Source: Acanthococcus lagerstroemiae (taxonomy: Eukaryota > Arthropoda > Insecta > Hemiptera > Eriococcidae). From it: a stretch of DNA of 64,000 bases. The stretch is taken from contig CM063109.1 of assembly GCA_031841125.1 (NCBI GenBank), forward strand, positions 6,920,321 through 6,984,320. The letters run 5' to 3'. The position numbers and the translations under genes are program-made. This document shows positions 44,904 through 54,768 of this stretch, in pieces. Below the pieces are notes generated by a model. The model worked only from the letters and a program-made list of their open reading frames with translations. It was not told the DNA's origin and ran no database searches. How positions within the stretch are numbered: position 1 is the first letter of the stretch; the number at the start of each line of letters is the position of its first letter.

Positions 44904-47400
44904 TTTTTATTTTATTATTTTATTTATTTATTTATTGAGCTTAGCCCAATTAGGAGCTAACAAGGTATTTATACTAGGTAGGCGAATTCACCTCTCACTG
45001 ACTCCTCCTTCGGGTACCCATTTCTGGGTATAGCTCTCCGTCACTTCCCTCCATTTGTCCCTTATCTCTGGCCAGGTACATCCATTGGGTCCCCGCGCCT
45101 TGCACCAGTTCGTCAGACCATCTCCTGACCGGTCTACCTCTTTCCCTCTTGCCTAGGTCTGGGATCAATGTTGTCAGGATTTTGTTCCATTTGAGTCCCG
45201 ATTCTCTTACCACATGACCAGCATACTTCCATTGTAGCCGCTTGATGACAACCCAGATGTTTTTGGCTTTAGTCCTATTAATTATTTCCTCTATTTTTAT
45301 GTGGTCTCTTAGTTTCACTTGGAGAATGCTCCGCAACATTGATTTTTGGGTCGTATTAATCTTAGTTTCCTGTTTTCTGATGGTGGCCCAGGTCTGGGCC
45401 CCGTAGGTCAGGACAGGGAGGATAGTGTTTTCCCAAATTCTTATTTTAGTGTTCAATTTCATTTTACTCTTCAGTATGTTACTCTGTGCCCAAAATGCTT
45501 TCCAGGCATTCGCTCTACGAATTTTTAGCTCTTTTTCTGTTTTATTTTTGGTTGATAGAATCTGTCCCAAATACCTGTATTCCGTAACCTCTTCTATTTT
45601 TATGTTGTCAATTTTGATTTAGTCAAGATGTTGGATGTTTATTATGATTTTTGTTTTATCCTGGTTAATTGTCAGGCGAACTTTCGCACTCTCTCTCTCC
45701 TCAGATCCTCCGCCATGATTTTAAATTCGTCCCCATTCTTTGCTATAATCGCGATATCGTCTGCAAATCTAATGTTGTTTAAATATTTATAGTGGAATAG
45801 ATTTTGGTCTCTAATTTTGATTTTGATCCCCCTTCCCTGCCAATTAATTTGCCGAAAAACATGTTCTAAGACTGCGTTGAAAATGTTTGGGGATAATGGA
45901 TCCCCTTGTTTTACTCCGCGTTCAATTCTAAACCACTCGCTTTCTTTATTCAGTCTAACTTGGGCTTTTGAGTTTTCATATAAATTTTTTAGAATTTTGA
46001 TAATCTTTTCCGGAACTCCTTGCCGAGCTAACGTGAGCCAGATTTTGTCATGAAATAGGTAGTCGAAAGCTTTATTGAAATCTATGAACATAACTGCCAA
46101 ATTTATGTTGAATTCGTTGGTCTTTTCTAGGAGTTGACTAAGTGTTTGAATATGGTCGATTGTGTTAAAGTTTTTTCGGAATCCCGCCTGCTCCACTGGC
46201 TGTTGGTCATCTAAAATCTTGTAGATACGATTTTTCAGAATTTTCATAAACCCTTTCCCAATATTCGTGGACAGACTGATCGGGCGGTAGTTATTGATCT
46301 CTGCTCGGTCTCCTTACTTGTGGAGTAAGATGATCTCTGAATGACACCATTGTCCTGGGGGAAGACCCGAGGAGAGCACCCAGTTGAATAGTTTAGCCAA
46401 TGGTTCTGCCAATATTTTCCCAAATGTTTTTAAGCTTCCGTTTTGAATCCCATCTGGCCCTGGGGCCCGATCTGGTTTTAATCTATTGAGGGTTTGTTCT
46501 ATTTCCGTGGGGCTTATGGGGGTAATATCTTCCTTGTTGTGCACATTCTCCTGCCACCTGTGTGGGTTGCCTTCTTTGGGATATAAATCCTGGTAGAAAT
46601 CCGTGGCTAGTTTGGCTATTTCTTTGTGGTCACTAATTGCTCCCCCTCGTTTGTTTTTAATTTTTGGAAGGGAGCATTTTCCTTTAGCAAGGGCCCGGTA
46701 CGTTTGTTTGGTAGACCACGTACTTTCAATGATATTTTCCGCAATTTCATGTTCGAATCGGGCTATATCCTCCCTGATTTTCTTTTTTATCAATTTCCTT
46801 AATTCTATTAGTTCGATTTGTTCTCTTACCACAAAATTAATTTTTTGTTTAATTTCCGTTCGCTTCTGAATTAGTTGTGTGGTGCTAAGGCTCAGTTTGT
46901 CGTCTGTTTTTATTTGTTTTTCGTCAATTCCTACTTTTTTGAGGACCAGATTGATTGATTTTTCTAGGTAGTTGTAGTTATCTTGAAAATTTGACGAGTC
47001 TGCTTTTTCCCATTTGATTTTGCTCAATTTTTCTCTGAGCATTTGCTCAGCTTCATGCCTCCTGTGTACTGGGATCCATAGGTTACCAGTGTTGTTCGCT
47101 CTCGAGGTGTCTACTACTTTCGGAGGGGAAAAGGCAGGCCGACTCAATTGGATTTTGCATCTTACAGGCCGATGGTCTGACGAGAACTGGAACGTGGCCA
47201 TCGCACCCACGTCCGCAACCATTTTTATATCATTAATTAACACATGATCAATCTCGTTTCTGGTACGGCCGTCAGGCGATTCCCATGTCCATGTTCTACT
47301 GAATTTTTTAGTAAAGAAGGTGTTTGCTATTTTTAGGTTATTTTTCATTGCAAATTTAGCTAGTTTGGTTCCATTTTTGTTTGTTGGTCCAGTTGCAGCT
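44904..47400 (-). mobile_element. RTE-type non-LTR retrotransposon, 5'-truncated, 2.5 kb
   Basis: Minus-strand LINE lying exactly between two copies of a roughly 345-bp repeat. The 3' UTR is about 90 bp and ends in (AAATA)n/(AATA)n, seen as TTTA repeats at 44904-44936. The 5' end is cut inside the endonuclease domain at 47400. Confidence 0.88.
44995..47400 (-). pseudogene. RTE ORF2 (endonuclease end plus reverse transcriptase) with three lesions
   Basis: Endonuclease C-terminal part: FAMKNNLKIANTFF, WTWESPDGRTRNEIDHVLI, SSDHRPV. After a basic linker come the reverse-transcriptase motifs RAPGPDGIQNGSL, NNYRPISLSTNIGKGF, EQAGFRKNFNTIDHI, MFIDFNKAFDYL, ERGVKQGDPLSPNIFN and IRFADDIAII (catalytic Asp pair present), then VLTYGAQTW and YAGHVVRESGLKW. 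Lesions: an in-frame TAA at 46314-46316 (LLHK*GDR, probably from a Lys codon), a frameshift in a GA dinucleotide run at about 45690-45702, and a TAA at 45619-45621. The rest is well preserved, so decay is moderate. Confidence 0.88.
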
Positions 47401-47748
47401 GGATGAGTGATTTTGTACTTTAAAAAAGAAAAGAGACTTAAATCCGCCAAAATTTTAAATATTGGAAAATCTATTTATCGAATCCCTTGAAATATACATG
47501 GATAGAGGAGTGATAAATGTTGTTCTGGTAACCTGATTATATTCCTCCTCCTTTTAGTGCACAGCTTAACATAAGCTATGTTTTTCATTTTATACATTTC
47601 TGCAGAAAATTTTTGTCACGTATAACTCGAAAGTTTTACTTTTTTTTTATTTTATTTTAAAAACTTGACTACGTAATTTTTTTGTTTTATGAATTAAGAA
47701 TGCAGATCAGTGCTATTCGCGTATACTCTTTTTCTATTTTCCTAACAA
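47401..47748. repeat. Long direct repeat flanking an RTE element, right copy (348 bp)
   Basis: Counterpart of 44562-44903. About the first 50 bases happen to be open in the LINE frame, which is why an apparent reading frame extends into it. The 330 bp that follow (47749-48078) show no feature. Confidence 0.85.
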
Positions 47749-48078
47749 ATGCACTGATTATTATGCCAGTCTACCTGTGCACTTATGCTTAGTAAATTTT
47801 CCTCTGTTGATAAAACTAAAATAACAAGATAATTCACGATGTATTCAATTACCAGATGGTGAGATGATAAAATACTGTTTCTACACAGATTTTCAAATTT
47901 GAACACAAATGGTAGTACCCGAAATGAAAAACCAAAATTCTTCATAGCAATTTAGTAGATTCACTCTTCGTAGTACACGCGTCTGAAGTGTGCATAAAAT
48001 TTCTCTGCATTGATTTTCTGTCCTCGCAATACATAATATTCAAATTATAAGCGGCCTATACTAAGTGTACGCCTGTTG

Positions 48079-48084
48079 TATATA
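48079..48084 (+). promoter_or_regulatory. TATA-like box
   Basis: TATATA in 'gttgtatatattacg', about 30 bp before a plausible transcription start (about 48110) and about 65 bp before a donor site (AAAAG|GTATGC at 48145/48146) that would end a short 5' non-coding exon. Confidence 0.35.
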
Positions 48085-48277
48085 TTACGTTTGCTGTGAA
48101 GTAAAACTGAACATTGGCAGCCATTAGTTGGACTGACGGAAAAAGGTATGCGAGTTAATGTTTTTGACAAAAACTTAATTCAAACTTCATTGATATATTT
48201 AACTGCGAGTTATAATAATCAAGTTTTAATTATTTATTTATTTATTTTTTAAAATCAGGCTTGGAAAGTAAAACGCA

Positions 48278-49557
48278 ATGGAAATATTTGTAAAATTGAT
48301 TCCAGTTTTAGTTTTTCTGCTGTTTAATATAAATTTTATTCTGGGCGTCGTTTATACACAGCCGAATGAACGGAGAGTTGAACGGATTTACCTAGACGGA
48401 CTACTGCCAGGTAAATTGCTAGGTATTTCATCATCGCATCGGTGGCATAATATTAAAGTAGGTATGTAGTTGAACATTGTAACCGAAGGGAAAAATAGTA
48501 GGTTTGAGCTGTTGAGAAAATTATTTTACCAAATCAGTTGCACAGTTGTTCAGCCCTTGTTGTCATTAACCCTTTAATGGCACACGTGCGGTTCTGAAAT
48601 TCACCACCACTGCACTGTAACTCCACGCGCTGCGGCTGTTGGTGAGAACTCAGCCTGTACGCTCGGTGTTGGTGCACCTGAAATAAAACTTCAATTTCCG
48701 CTACAGAATTGGCTGCATACTTTCGATTTTTAAGGGGCAATTCAATATTATTATTTCTTTTAAAATGCTGATAATAATTTCAAAAATTTTTAAATAAAAA
48801 ATTCAAATATGGTATTTCATTGTTCATACTATTTGTGACAAAATACTTTTTAGACATAATTGTCTATCTTCAGTATTGAAGGCGCAAAAAATTTACCAGA
48901 AATATCAATATTTAAATAATATATGGCGTCTCCTATTTTGAGAATAGGTAATTCTTTTGGGAGAGATTTTTTGTATTGCTGTAAATAAAGTAACATACTG
49001 AAGTGAGTTTCCCCACTTAGAAATATTACAGAATTTTTAAATAAAATCTATAATTGACGTATGCTGTTTAAGGGGCAGATGAATAATTTTCCGTCATACT
49101 TCTTCGTACTTGACGAGATACATGCCTTTTACCTAATAAACAGTAAAGCGACGTTATTCTTACTTTCTTTACAGCGTGGTTCTGGTATAGAGTTTACCGC
49201 TTTTTTTCATTACCATGGTCTGTGGATCCTGTGTGTCGGTTAGATGGTAGCCAGAGAGTTGCTTTGTGTGAAGAAATAGCGGAGATTCCATATTACAGTA
49301 CTACTTTGAACATTCAAATGGAGTATATTGACAATGAGTTCCTGTTCCAACAGTGTTCTGCCCGTCGGCTTAAATTCAGGCATTTTCGTAATGCAGATGT
49401 GTTACAATCGACGATTTTCTGTCCTTCAGATCCCTACCTTTTCATTTCCAGAGGTGACAGAAAGAATACAGTATTCATATACCTGATGACCTCAGATCAC
49501 AAACTTAAATTGGATATGTACGCTGAAGGGGTTGAAGTTCTTCGGAATAGACCTTAA
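48278..49557 (+). CDS. Unrecognised small secreted protein, two coding exons (48278-48461 and 49175-49557)
   Basis: Exon A: an acceptor at 48258 (AAAATCAG) precedes the ATG at 48278. It encodes a hydrophobic signal peptide (MEIFVKLIPVLVFLLFNINF, cleavage probably near GVVYTQ) and ends in phase 1 at the donor GTATGT (48462). Exon B: acceptor TTACTTTCTTTACAG; it starts at 49175 with the two matching bases, giving WFWYRVYRFFSLPWSVDPVC, and stays open for 127 codons to a stop at 49555-49557. The joined product is about 188 aa with four Cys in exon B (VCRLDG, ALCEEI, QQCSARR, IFCPSD), enough for two disulfides. AATAAA follows at 49584. No membrane helix follows the signal, so it should be secreted. 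I do not recognise a family. A salivary or haemolymph protein is conceivable but not shown. Confidence 0.68.
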
Positions 49558-49583
49558 TTTCTTCTGTTGTAAAAACAAAGATT

Positions 49584-49589
49584 AATAAA
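49584..49589 (+). terminator. Poly(A) signal of the secreted-protein gene
   Basis: AATAAA 27 bp after the stop codon of the gene at 48278-49557. This would give a 3' UTR of roughly 50 bp. Confidence 0.55.
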
Positions 49590-49605
49590 CTAAATTATTT
49601 AAGTT

Positions 49606-50149
49606 GTATAACTTCCATTGACTGTATTAGCCCTATATTTGGCTTTAAAAATGTTCAATAAGTTTTCGTTTTTCTCGATGCATCCTGTTTTGTATAAGCA
49701 CGTAATTTTTAGGGTATTGTATCATCAAATGACATTTCTGGTGAAAGGAAACTGTAACTATTCTTTCAAACTATTACAACAAAAACTGTGTAAGGTTTCC
49801 GCTAGGGCTTGAACGATTACGATTATTTCGTCGATTAATCTACAATATTTGTACTCGATGAAAGGCGTAATTTAGAAGTACGATGATTGAGTATAGTCCA
49901 GTCATGTTAGCAAATTGTATGGAAAAACTAGGAGAAAGCTGATTGATACTGCTTACTACCCGTTGTATATTGAATTTAGACGGAAAAATTTGGAGTAAAA
50001 TTTGTAGACTACTGAAAAATACATAAATTATGTTCCATACAAAATCTTTGTACGACGCTTAGTTCAGAGATATTTGAAGGTAATGAAGGATCAGTTTTTT
50101 CATAATATGTAAAATATGCACAGGGCATGTCTGTTTTTATATAAAGTAT
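49606..50149. other. Non-coding stretch
   Basis: A short open frame at 49618-49812 has no support. Nothing else seen. Confidence 0.4.
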
Positions 50150-50743
50150 GTGGCAGTTTCTAAGGGGTAACTTTGTTGATCCGACGAATTTTGAGTTACG
50201 GATAGTAGGTACACGTAATTTAGAGGAATGAATGCACTTTCCAAGGAGCTATCGGCGAGATCTGTTGCGTTTTCCTTTGCGGAGATACAAACGGTCAAAG
50301 ATGAGTGTAACGAGAATGTGCGAAAACACGTTTTTGAGAAAAACTCGTCTAAAGTTAGATACACCTTTTCCTCCCACCCTTCAAGCGGCCATAACTCACC
50401 GCGGAGTCACGTTACCAGCCTCACCGATGGGTAATTTTTCGCTCTTCTACGTGGTAACAATTCAGAACATCGGATTTATTCGTGAGCTCCGAAAATCCAC
50501 GAAGAAGCGACGCAGACATTCGCATTCTTTTCTCATGCTCTTTCATAATTCTCTTTCTGTCTCTCCCTCTTTTCTCTCACATCCGTAAATTTTGTCTCTT
50601 CGTTATTGCGATGTTTTTTCTACATAAATCGACCAAAATCTCAAAATTGATTTTTTTGACCAAAAAATTTTGTTTTTCTTTTTTTGCGTTTTCTGATACT
50701 TTGATCGATTGACAAAGTTACCCCTTCTTATAGAAACTGCCAC
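50150..50743. mobile_element. TIR element, about 594 bp
   Basis: Left end 50150-50176 (gtggcagtttctaaggggta...) and right end 50712-50743 are inverted copies, except for a 5-base insertion in the right one. The 118-codon open frame inside (50232-50588) is not recognised. The GGGTAACTTTGT box also occurs in the hairpin at 62274-62509. No clear target duplication. Confidence 0.6.
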
Positions 50744-51388
50744 ACATGTAAAAACCAAAATTACATTAATACGTAGGTATTATAGATAATAATTAGTAAT
50801 TAAATCTCCGAGTCTACTAGTATTTCTGTGCGGTTGGTGCAACTGCCAGTAAAATTACATACATTGTTGCATTTTGGAGGCCACTCTTATGACAGCCACG
50901 TTTTGTTACCATAACCTTTACTACAACTACAAAATATTACCGGGGCAGTTTGTTGAGTAGTTGAATTGGAGATGACCCATTTTTTGCCGGCCCGACCACG
51001 TTTGTATCTGCAAATACCTATAGACGTAGAAAATGCATAGGTATGGGTAACATCCACTGTTGATGGAATTGCAGCCAGCTGCTTTTTTTAAAGTAACTGT
51101 TGCTATAATTTGAATCCTAAATTATTAATACGTATTTTCATCACTCCCATTAGTACCAGTAGACATATAATAACTCGACGATTCGTTTTGCTCTCTTGTT
51201 TAGCAGCTATATCTATTATAAAATGTTATTAAATACGGGAACATTTTCTTATTTTTTGTCAAGTTGAAAATTCGATTTTATCCTAATAGGGGAAAAAAAC
51301 ACAAAACTAAATGATTACAAAAGGCAAAGGCCTTCAATAGGAACGTAAGTTGTACCATATAATGTGCACTGTATACCTATAATAATGA

Positions 51389-51396
51389 TTAATGAA
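51389..51396. repeat. 8-bp target duplication, left (hAT)
   Basis: ttaatgaa, identical to 52088-52095. Confidence 0.85.
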
Positions 51397-52087
51397 TAGA
51401 GACCGGATTCCTCGGCATTTGTCAAGTCATTTCCTTGATAGGCAGACGAGTTATTTTGAGAAATAAGCACAGATCATGACGGTAGGGGGCTAGGAAAAAT
51501 TTTTTATTTTGCCGAAAAATGCCGAAAACGGGTTAAATGCCAAAAGATGCCTTACGTGCCGAAAAATGCCGAAATATGCTGTTTTGTCAACACCAGGTTT
51601 GCCTTTACACGGTCAAGTCGAGGTCATAGAAAAAGTGCGTCGGAAAATTCAGATCATTCCAGGGGCTCAAAGATACCTATACTTCAGCAAAAATTAGAAC
51701 AAGTTTTTTCAAAAAATGAAGGGTTCGTGTTACTTCGAGAATTGAATATTTCTTTCAGTGACAGTTCTTACCAAGTACTTGCACGGTTTCTTGTGATCCA
51801 CAAGTGTTGTCTGCATATAATTTTGCTCTGCTAATATCTGTTGATTTAGAGCGTTCATTCTCAGTTTACAAATTAATATTAAGTGACAGGGGCCATCAAT
51901 TCACTCAGCAAGATTTACGAAAACATCTCGTCATTATGTACAGTCAGAATCTTTTGTGATTTTAATTAAACATTTTGATTTATCAGATTATTTTATGGAA
52001 AGATAAGTTGTTTTTTTTTTTTAAATGCCAAAAATGCCGAATTCTGCAGATGTTGCTATTTGTTAATGCCGAAGAACCAGGTCTCTA
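51397..52087 (+). mobile_element. Deleted hAT element, 691 bp
   Basis: Inverted ends TAGAGACC.GG.TTC.TCGGCATT with a perfect 8-bp duplication (ttaatgaa), which is diagnostic of hAT. Subterminal TGCCGAAAA repeats fill the left end. The interior still carries the 3' end of a transposase gene, so this is an internal-deletion derivative of an autonomous copy. Confidence 0.88.
51580..51959 (+). pseudogene. hAT transposase C-terminal remnant
   Basis: First frame: GLPLHGQVEVIEKVRRKIQI, with IIPGAQ. After a frameshift: LEQVFSKNEGFVLLRELN. Then, in another frame, the hAT dimerisation-domain signature SVDLERSFSVYKLILSDRG with FTQQDLRKHLVIMYSQN, ending at a stop at about 51957. The N-terminal and catalytic parts are absent, and at least two frame changes disable the piece. 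Confidence 0.8.
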
Positions 52088-52095
52088 TTAATGAA
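52088..52095. repeat. 8-bp target duplication, right (hAT)
   Basis: ttaatgaa, identical to 51389-51396. Confidence 0.85.
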
Positions 52096-52098
52096 CAT

Positions 52099-52578
52099 AC
52101 AAAATATATCCACTATTACCTTCAACTATTTCAGGAACTAAGCATCGTACAATGATTTTGTAGGGAACGTAATTTCTGTATTCTTTAGTGCTCTACAAAT
52201 TTTCCTTCAAACTTTTTTGTGTAAATCCAATATTAAACGAGATATTGACAAAAAACCATTTTAGGCTACACATTTTACCCCGTAGGGGAAAAAGCAAGTG
52301 TCATCTGGTTTGCAACTTTTAGTACCTATGTTGTTCAAATGATTCATATACAAAATATATCCACCATTACCTTCAAATGTTTCAGGAACTAAGCATCATA
52401 CAAAGATTTTGTAAGGAACATAATTTCTGTGTTCTTTAGTGCTCTACAAATTTTTCTTCAAACTTTTCTGTGTAAATCCAATATATTAAACGAGATATTG
52501 ACAAAAAACCTTTTTAGGCTACACATTTTATCCCATAGGGGAAAACGCAAGGGTCATCTGGTTTGCAACTTTTAGTAT
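52099..52578. repeat. Tandem duplication, 251-bp unit, two copies
   Basis: 52099-52335 and 52350-52578 align end to end ('acaaaatatatccac', 'tttcaggaactaagcat', 'aaacgagatattgac', 'catctggtttgcaactttta') with roughly 8-10% divergence. It starts right beside the hAT element. No coding potential. Confidence 0.85.
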
Positions 52579-54591
52579 ATTGTTTAGGGTAGTAAGAGGT
52601 ATCATTATACCCAATTTCAGCTTTCCCCTAATTCTTCCCTACTTTGATTATTTTTTCGTCGAATATGGCTGGACTCTAAATTATTAATTGAGTATTGTTC
52701 TTCGTGTTAACGCTAGCAGCGTGGACTGTCAAGCTAATGCAAAACTGATCGAAATAATCGAAAAAATAATCTTGATAGGCACCAATGAATTGATTGGGAG
52801 AATCGAGCCATTTTATCAGTTGAGTATAGGTTTTCAAGAAGTTCCTGTCTTATCACAGGATCCTCAAGAACGATAAAACCATTTTGACAACCCAATACTT
52901 CGACCCGCTTTTATCCTGTGACAAGTCTATTTACTCTGACAAGATGTTAACGTGTCTATCTCCTTGTATTTTCGGTAAGGGTTAAATGCCATATTATACT
53001 CGTAAGTATATGTACTAGTAAATTGTAACAAATGAATTGATAATCTGGCTTGCAATCTAAAAACTGAACTGAAATAACGAACCAAATAATAGGCACTTGT
53101 ATTTGACAACCAGATGGTGAGTTGGCAGGAATGTTCGTACACAGTTTTGTATATCTGAAATTTAAACATGATAGAATATCTGAAATTTGAAACAAAAATT
53201 TTTCCATACAAAAGGAGCAGAAAACAGTCGGTAGATATATTTAATATTGTAACAGAGAGATGTACTGAAGACTCGTCTGTGGCGTGCACAAAATTTTTGC
53301 TTAACAATAGTACTACCTTGACATTGCAAACATTCGATTCATTAGTACCATGTGTAGGTCTGTGTGTTACCTTACGTTTGTTATGATTTACTAAAAGTGA
53401 TTTGAAAGTAGAATTTTTATTCGATTATAACCATCAGCAGTTGAATGAATGTGAATCACTTCTTACATTTTAGGTATAAAAGTGCTTAGAGGACCTTATT
53501 CATACAATTGCTAGGTACCTGGAATCAAGTTTTCATATTTTATCAAGCAGAAGAAGAAGAAGAAGTATACATTGACATCCATTTCTTTTCTCTTCTATTT
53601 TTTTCGCTACCTAATATGAATCCAGGAATTACTTTTTACTGACGAAGTGCCATACAAATGCCAAGTTGAAGATATTCTTATTAAAAAGCGATAAACACGT
53701 AACTTTTGAAGGCTTACTAACTTTTCGACACTCGTTTTAAAGTTATTGTGACTCCTCCAAACCACTGACTGTTCAAGACCTGATCATGACTTTTGAAGAT
53801 TCTTCTAAAATTGTTTAAACCTCGCTAAGGCAGTGCAAGGCTTGATGAAAGACTTTTTGCGACTTTTTCAGACTTGATTAGGACTCTTTATTTTACTCAG
53901 TCTGTGACTTAGAACACTTCAAGCGTGGTAGACAATTTTAACCGTATCCATATTCTTGCGTATATCCGAGTGAGCTCTATCTGAACTGTTGTGCTCAGCC
54001 TCTCATTTGTGAATGGAATTCTTATTATCATAGAGCGGAAGCAGTGCAGCCACTTCGCCAAATAAAAACTGGAACTGTTAAACCAAGACAGGTCAACATA
54101 AAGTGACCACACGATCATAGAATAAAATGTGAGTTGGCAATTTTTCGGTTTCTGTGGAGGTCATAATGTAGGTATCTGTTTATAGATCCCATGGTTCATA
54201 TTAATCTTTTACTGTCATACCCTATCGTAGAGTTGTCATGCTTTTCCCGCACCAAAAGGAGGAAAAAACAGTAACAACAATCTGGAGAAAAGAAAATTTG
54301 AGAACGTGACTGGTGACCACAGTAACAGCTGTGGGTATGGAACGTTTTCAGCCCCTTTAACTGATTTGTTGGTTTGTTGATGAAGATGGCACACATGTTA
54401 CTGGTTGGAAAGATGAAAGAGATACTGCTTCATGACCGCCCCCCCCCCCGCCCTCATCAAAAAATTCTCCAGTATTTTCAGTGCATGAGTTATGAGCTGA
54501 TAACTAAAATATGCAACTTTTTGAGAAGTATTCACTTGTCATCTTCAATGAATCAATTCTTTCGTAGTTGAGAAAATATGGAAAATATACC
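52579..54591. other. Mostly non-coding; two weak plus-strand open frames
   Basis: 52688-52876 (NASSVDCQANAKLIEIIEK...) and 53168-53386 (SVDIFNIVTERCTEDSSVAC...) have protein-like composition but no convincing splice sites, start context or homology. An AGAAGA microsatellite lies at about 53550. The degenerate AGACTT-type repeats are at 53740-53900, and there is a 9-base C run near 54440. Confidence 0.3.
53740..53900. repeat. Degenerate AGACTT-type short repeats
   Basis: Same vocabulary as 18740-19035 ('gacttttgaagattcttctaaa', 'cagacttgattaggactc'). Confidence 0.45.
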
Positions 54592-54768
54592 TTAGGCCCC
54601 CATGAATGGATTGAATACAGTTATAACAACTCCTAAGATCGATAATAATGACCAAGATCTTACGAAACTTTCTATATTTAACGTTGCATATAACACGTCA
54701 TACCAATCATACAGGGTTCTGGTCTGATATCGGCATCTCCAGTGCATGTATTTCTTGTGAACTATTGA
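54592..54768 (-). CDS. Legumain-like gene, last exon with hydrophobic C-terminus
   Basis: Acceptor ACCTGCAG, phase 0. It encodes HWRCRYQTRTLYDWYDVLYA, which resembles the YALRHLYVLVNLC end of the legumain prodomain, then SLLSILGVVITVFNPFMGA and a stop. The final 20 residues are hydrophobic, so a membrane anchor or GPI signal is possible; typical legumains lack one. If the donor at 55064 is not used, translation would instead stop eight codons later, without this tail. Confidence 0.6.
   Translation of the reverse strand, partial: SIVHKKYMHWRCRYQTRTLYDWYDVLYATLNIESFVRSWSLLSILGVVITVFNPFMGA

Noticed and set aside
47401..47450. N-terminal extension of the RTE endonuclease frame (MADLSLFSFLKYK...)
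   Set aside because: Comes from the flanking 348-bp direct repeat, not from the LINE.
52688..53386. Two plus-strand frames with Cys-containing, protein-like sequence
   Set aside because: No convincing start, splice or poly(A) signals; kept only as a remark in the non-coding entry.
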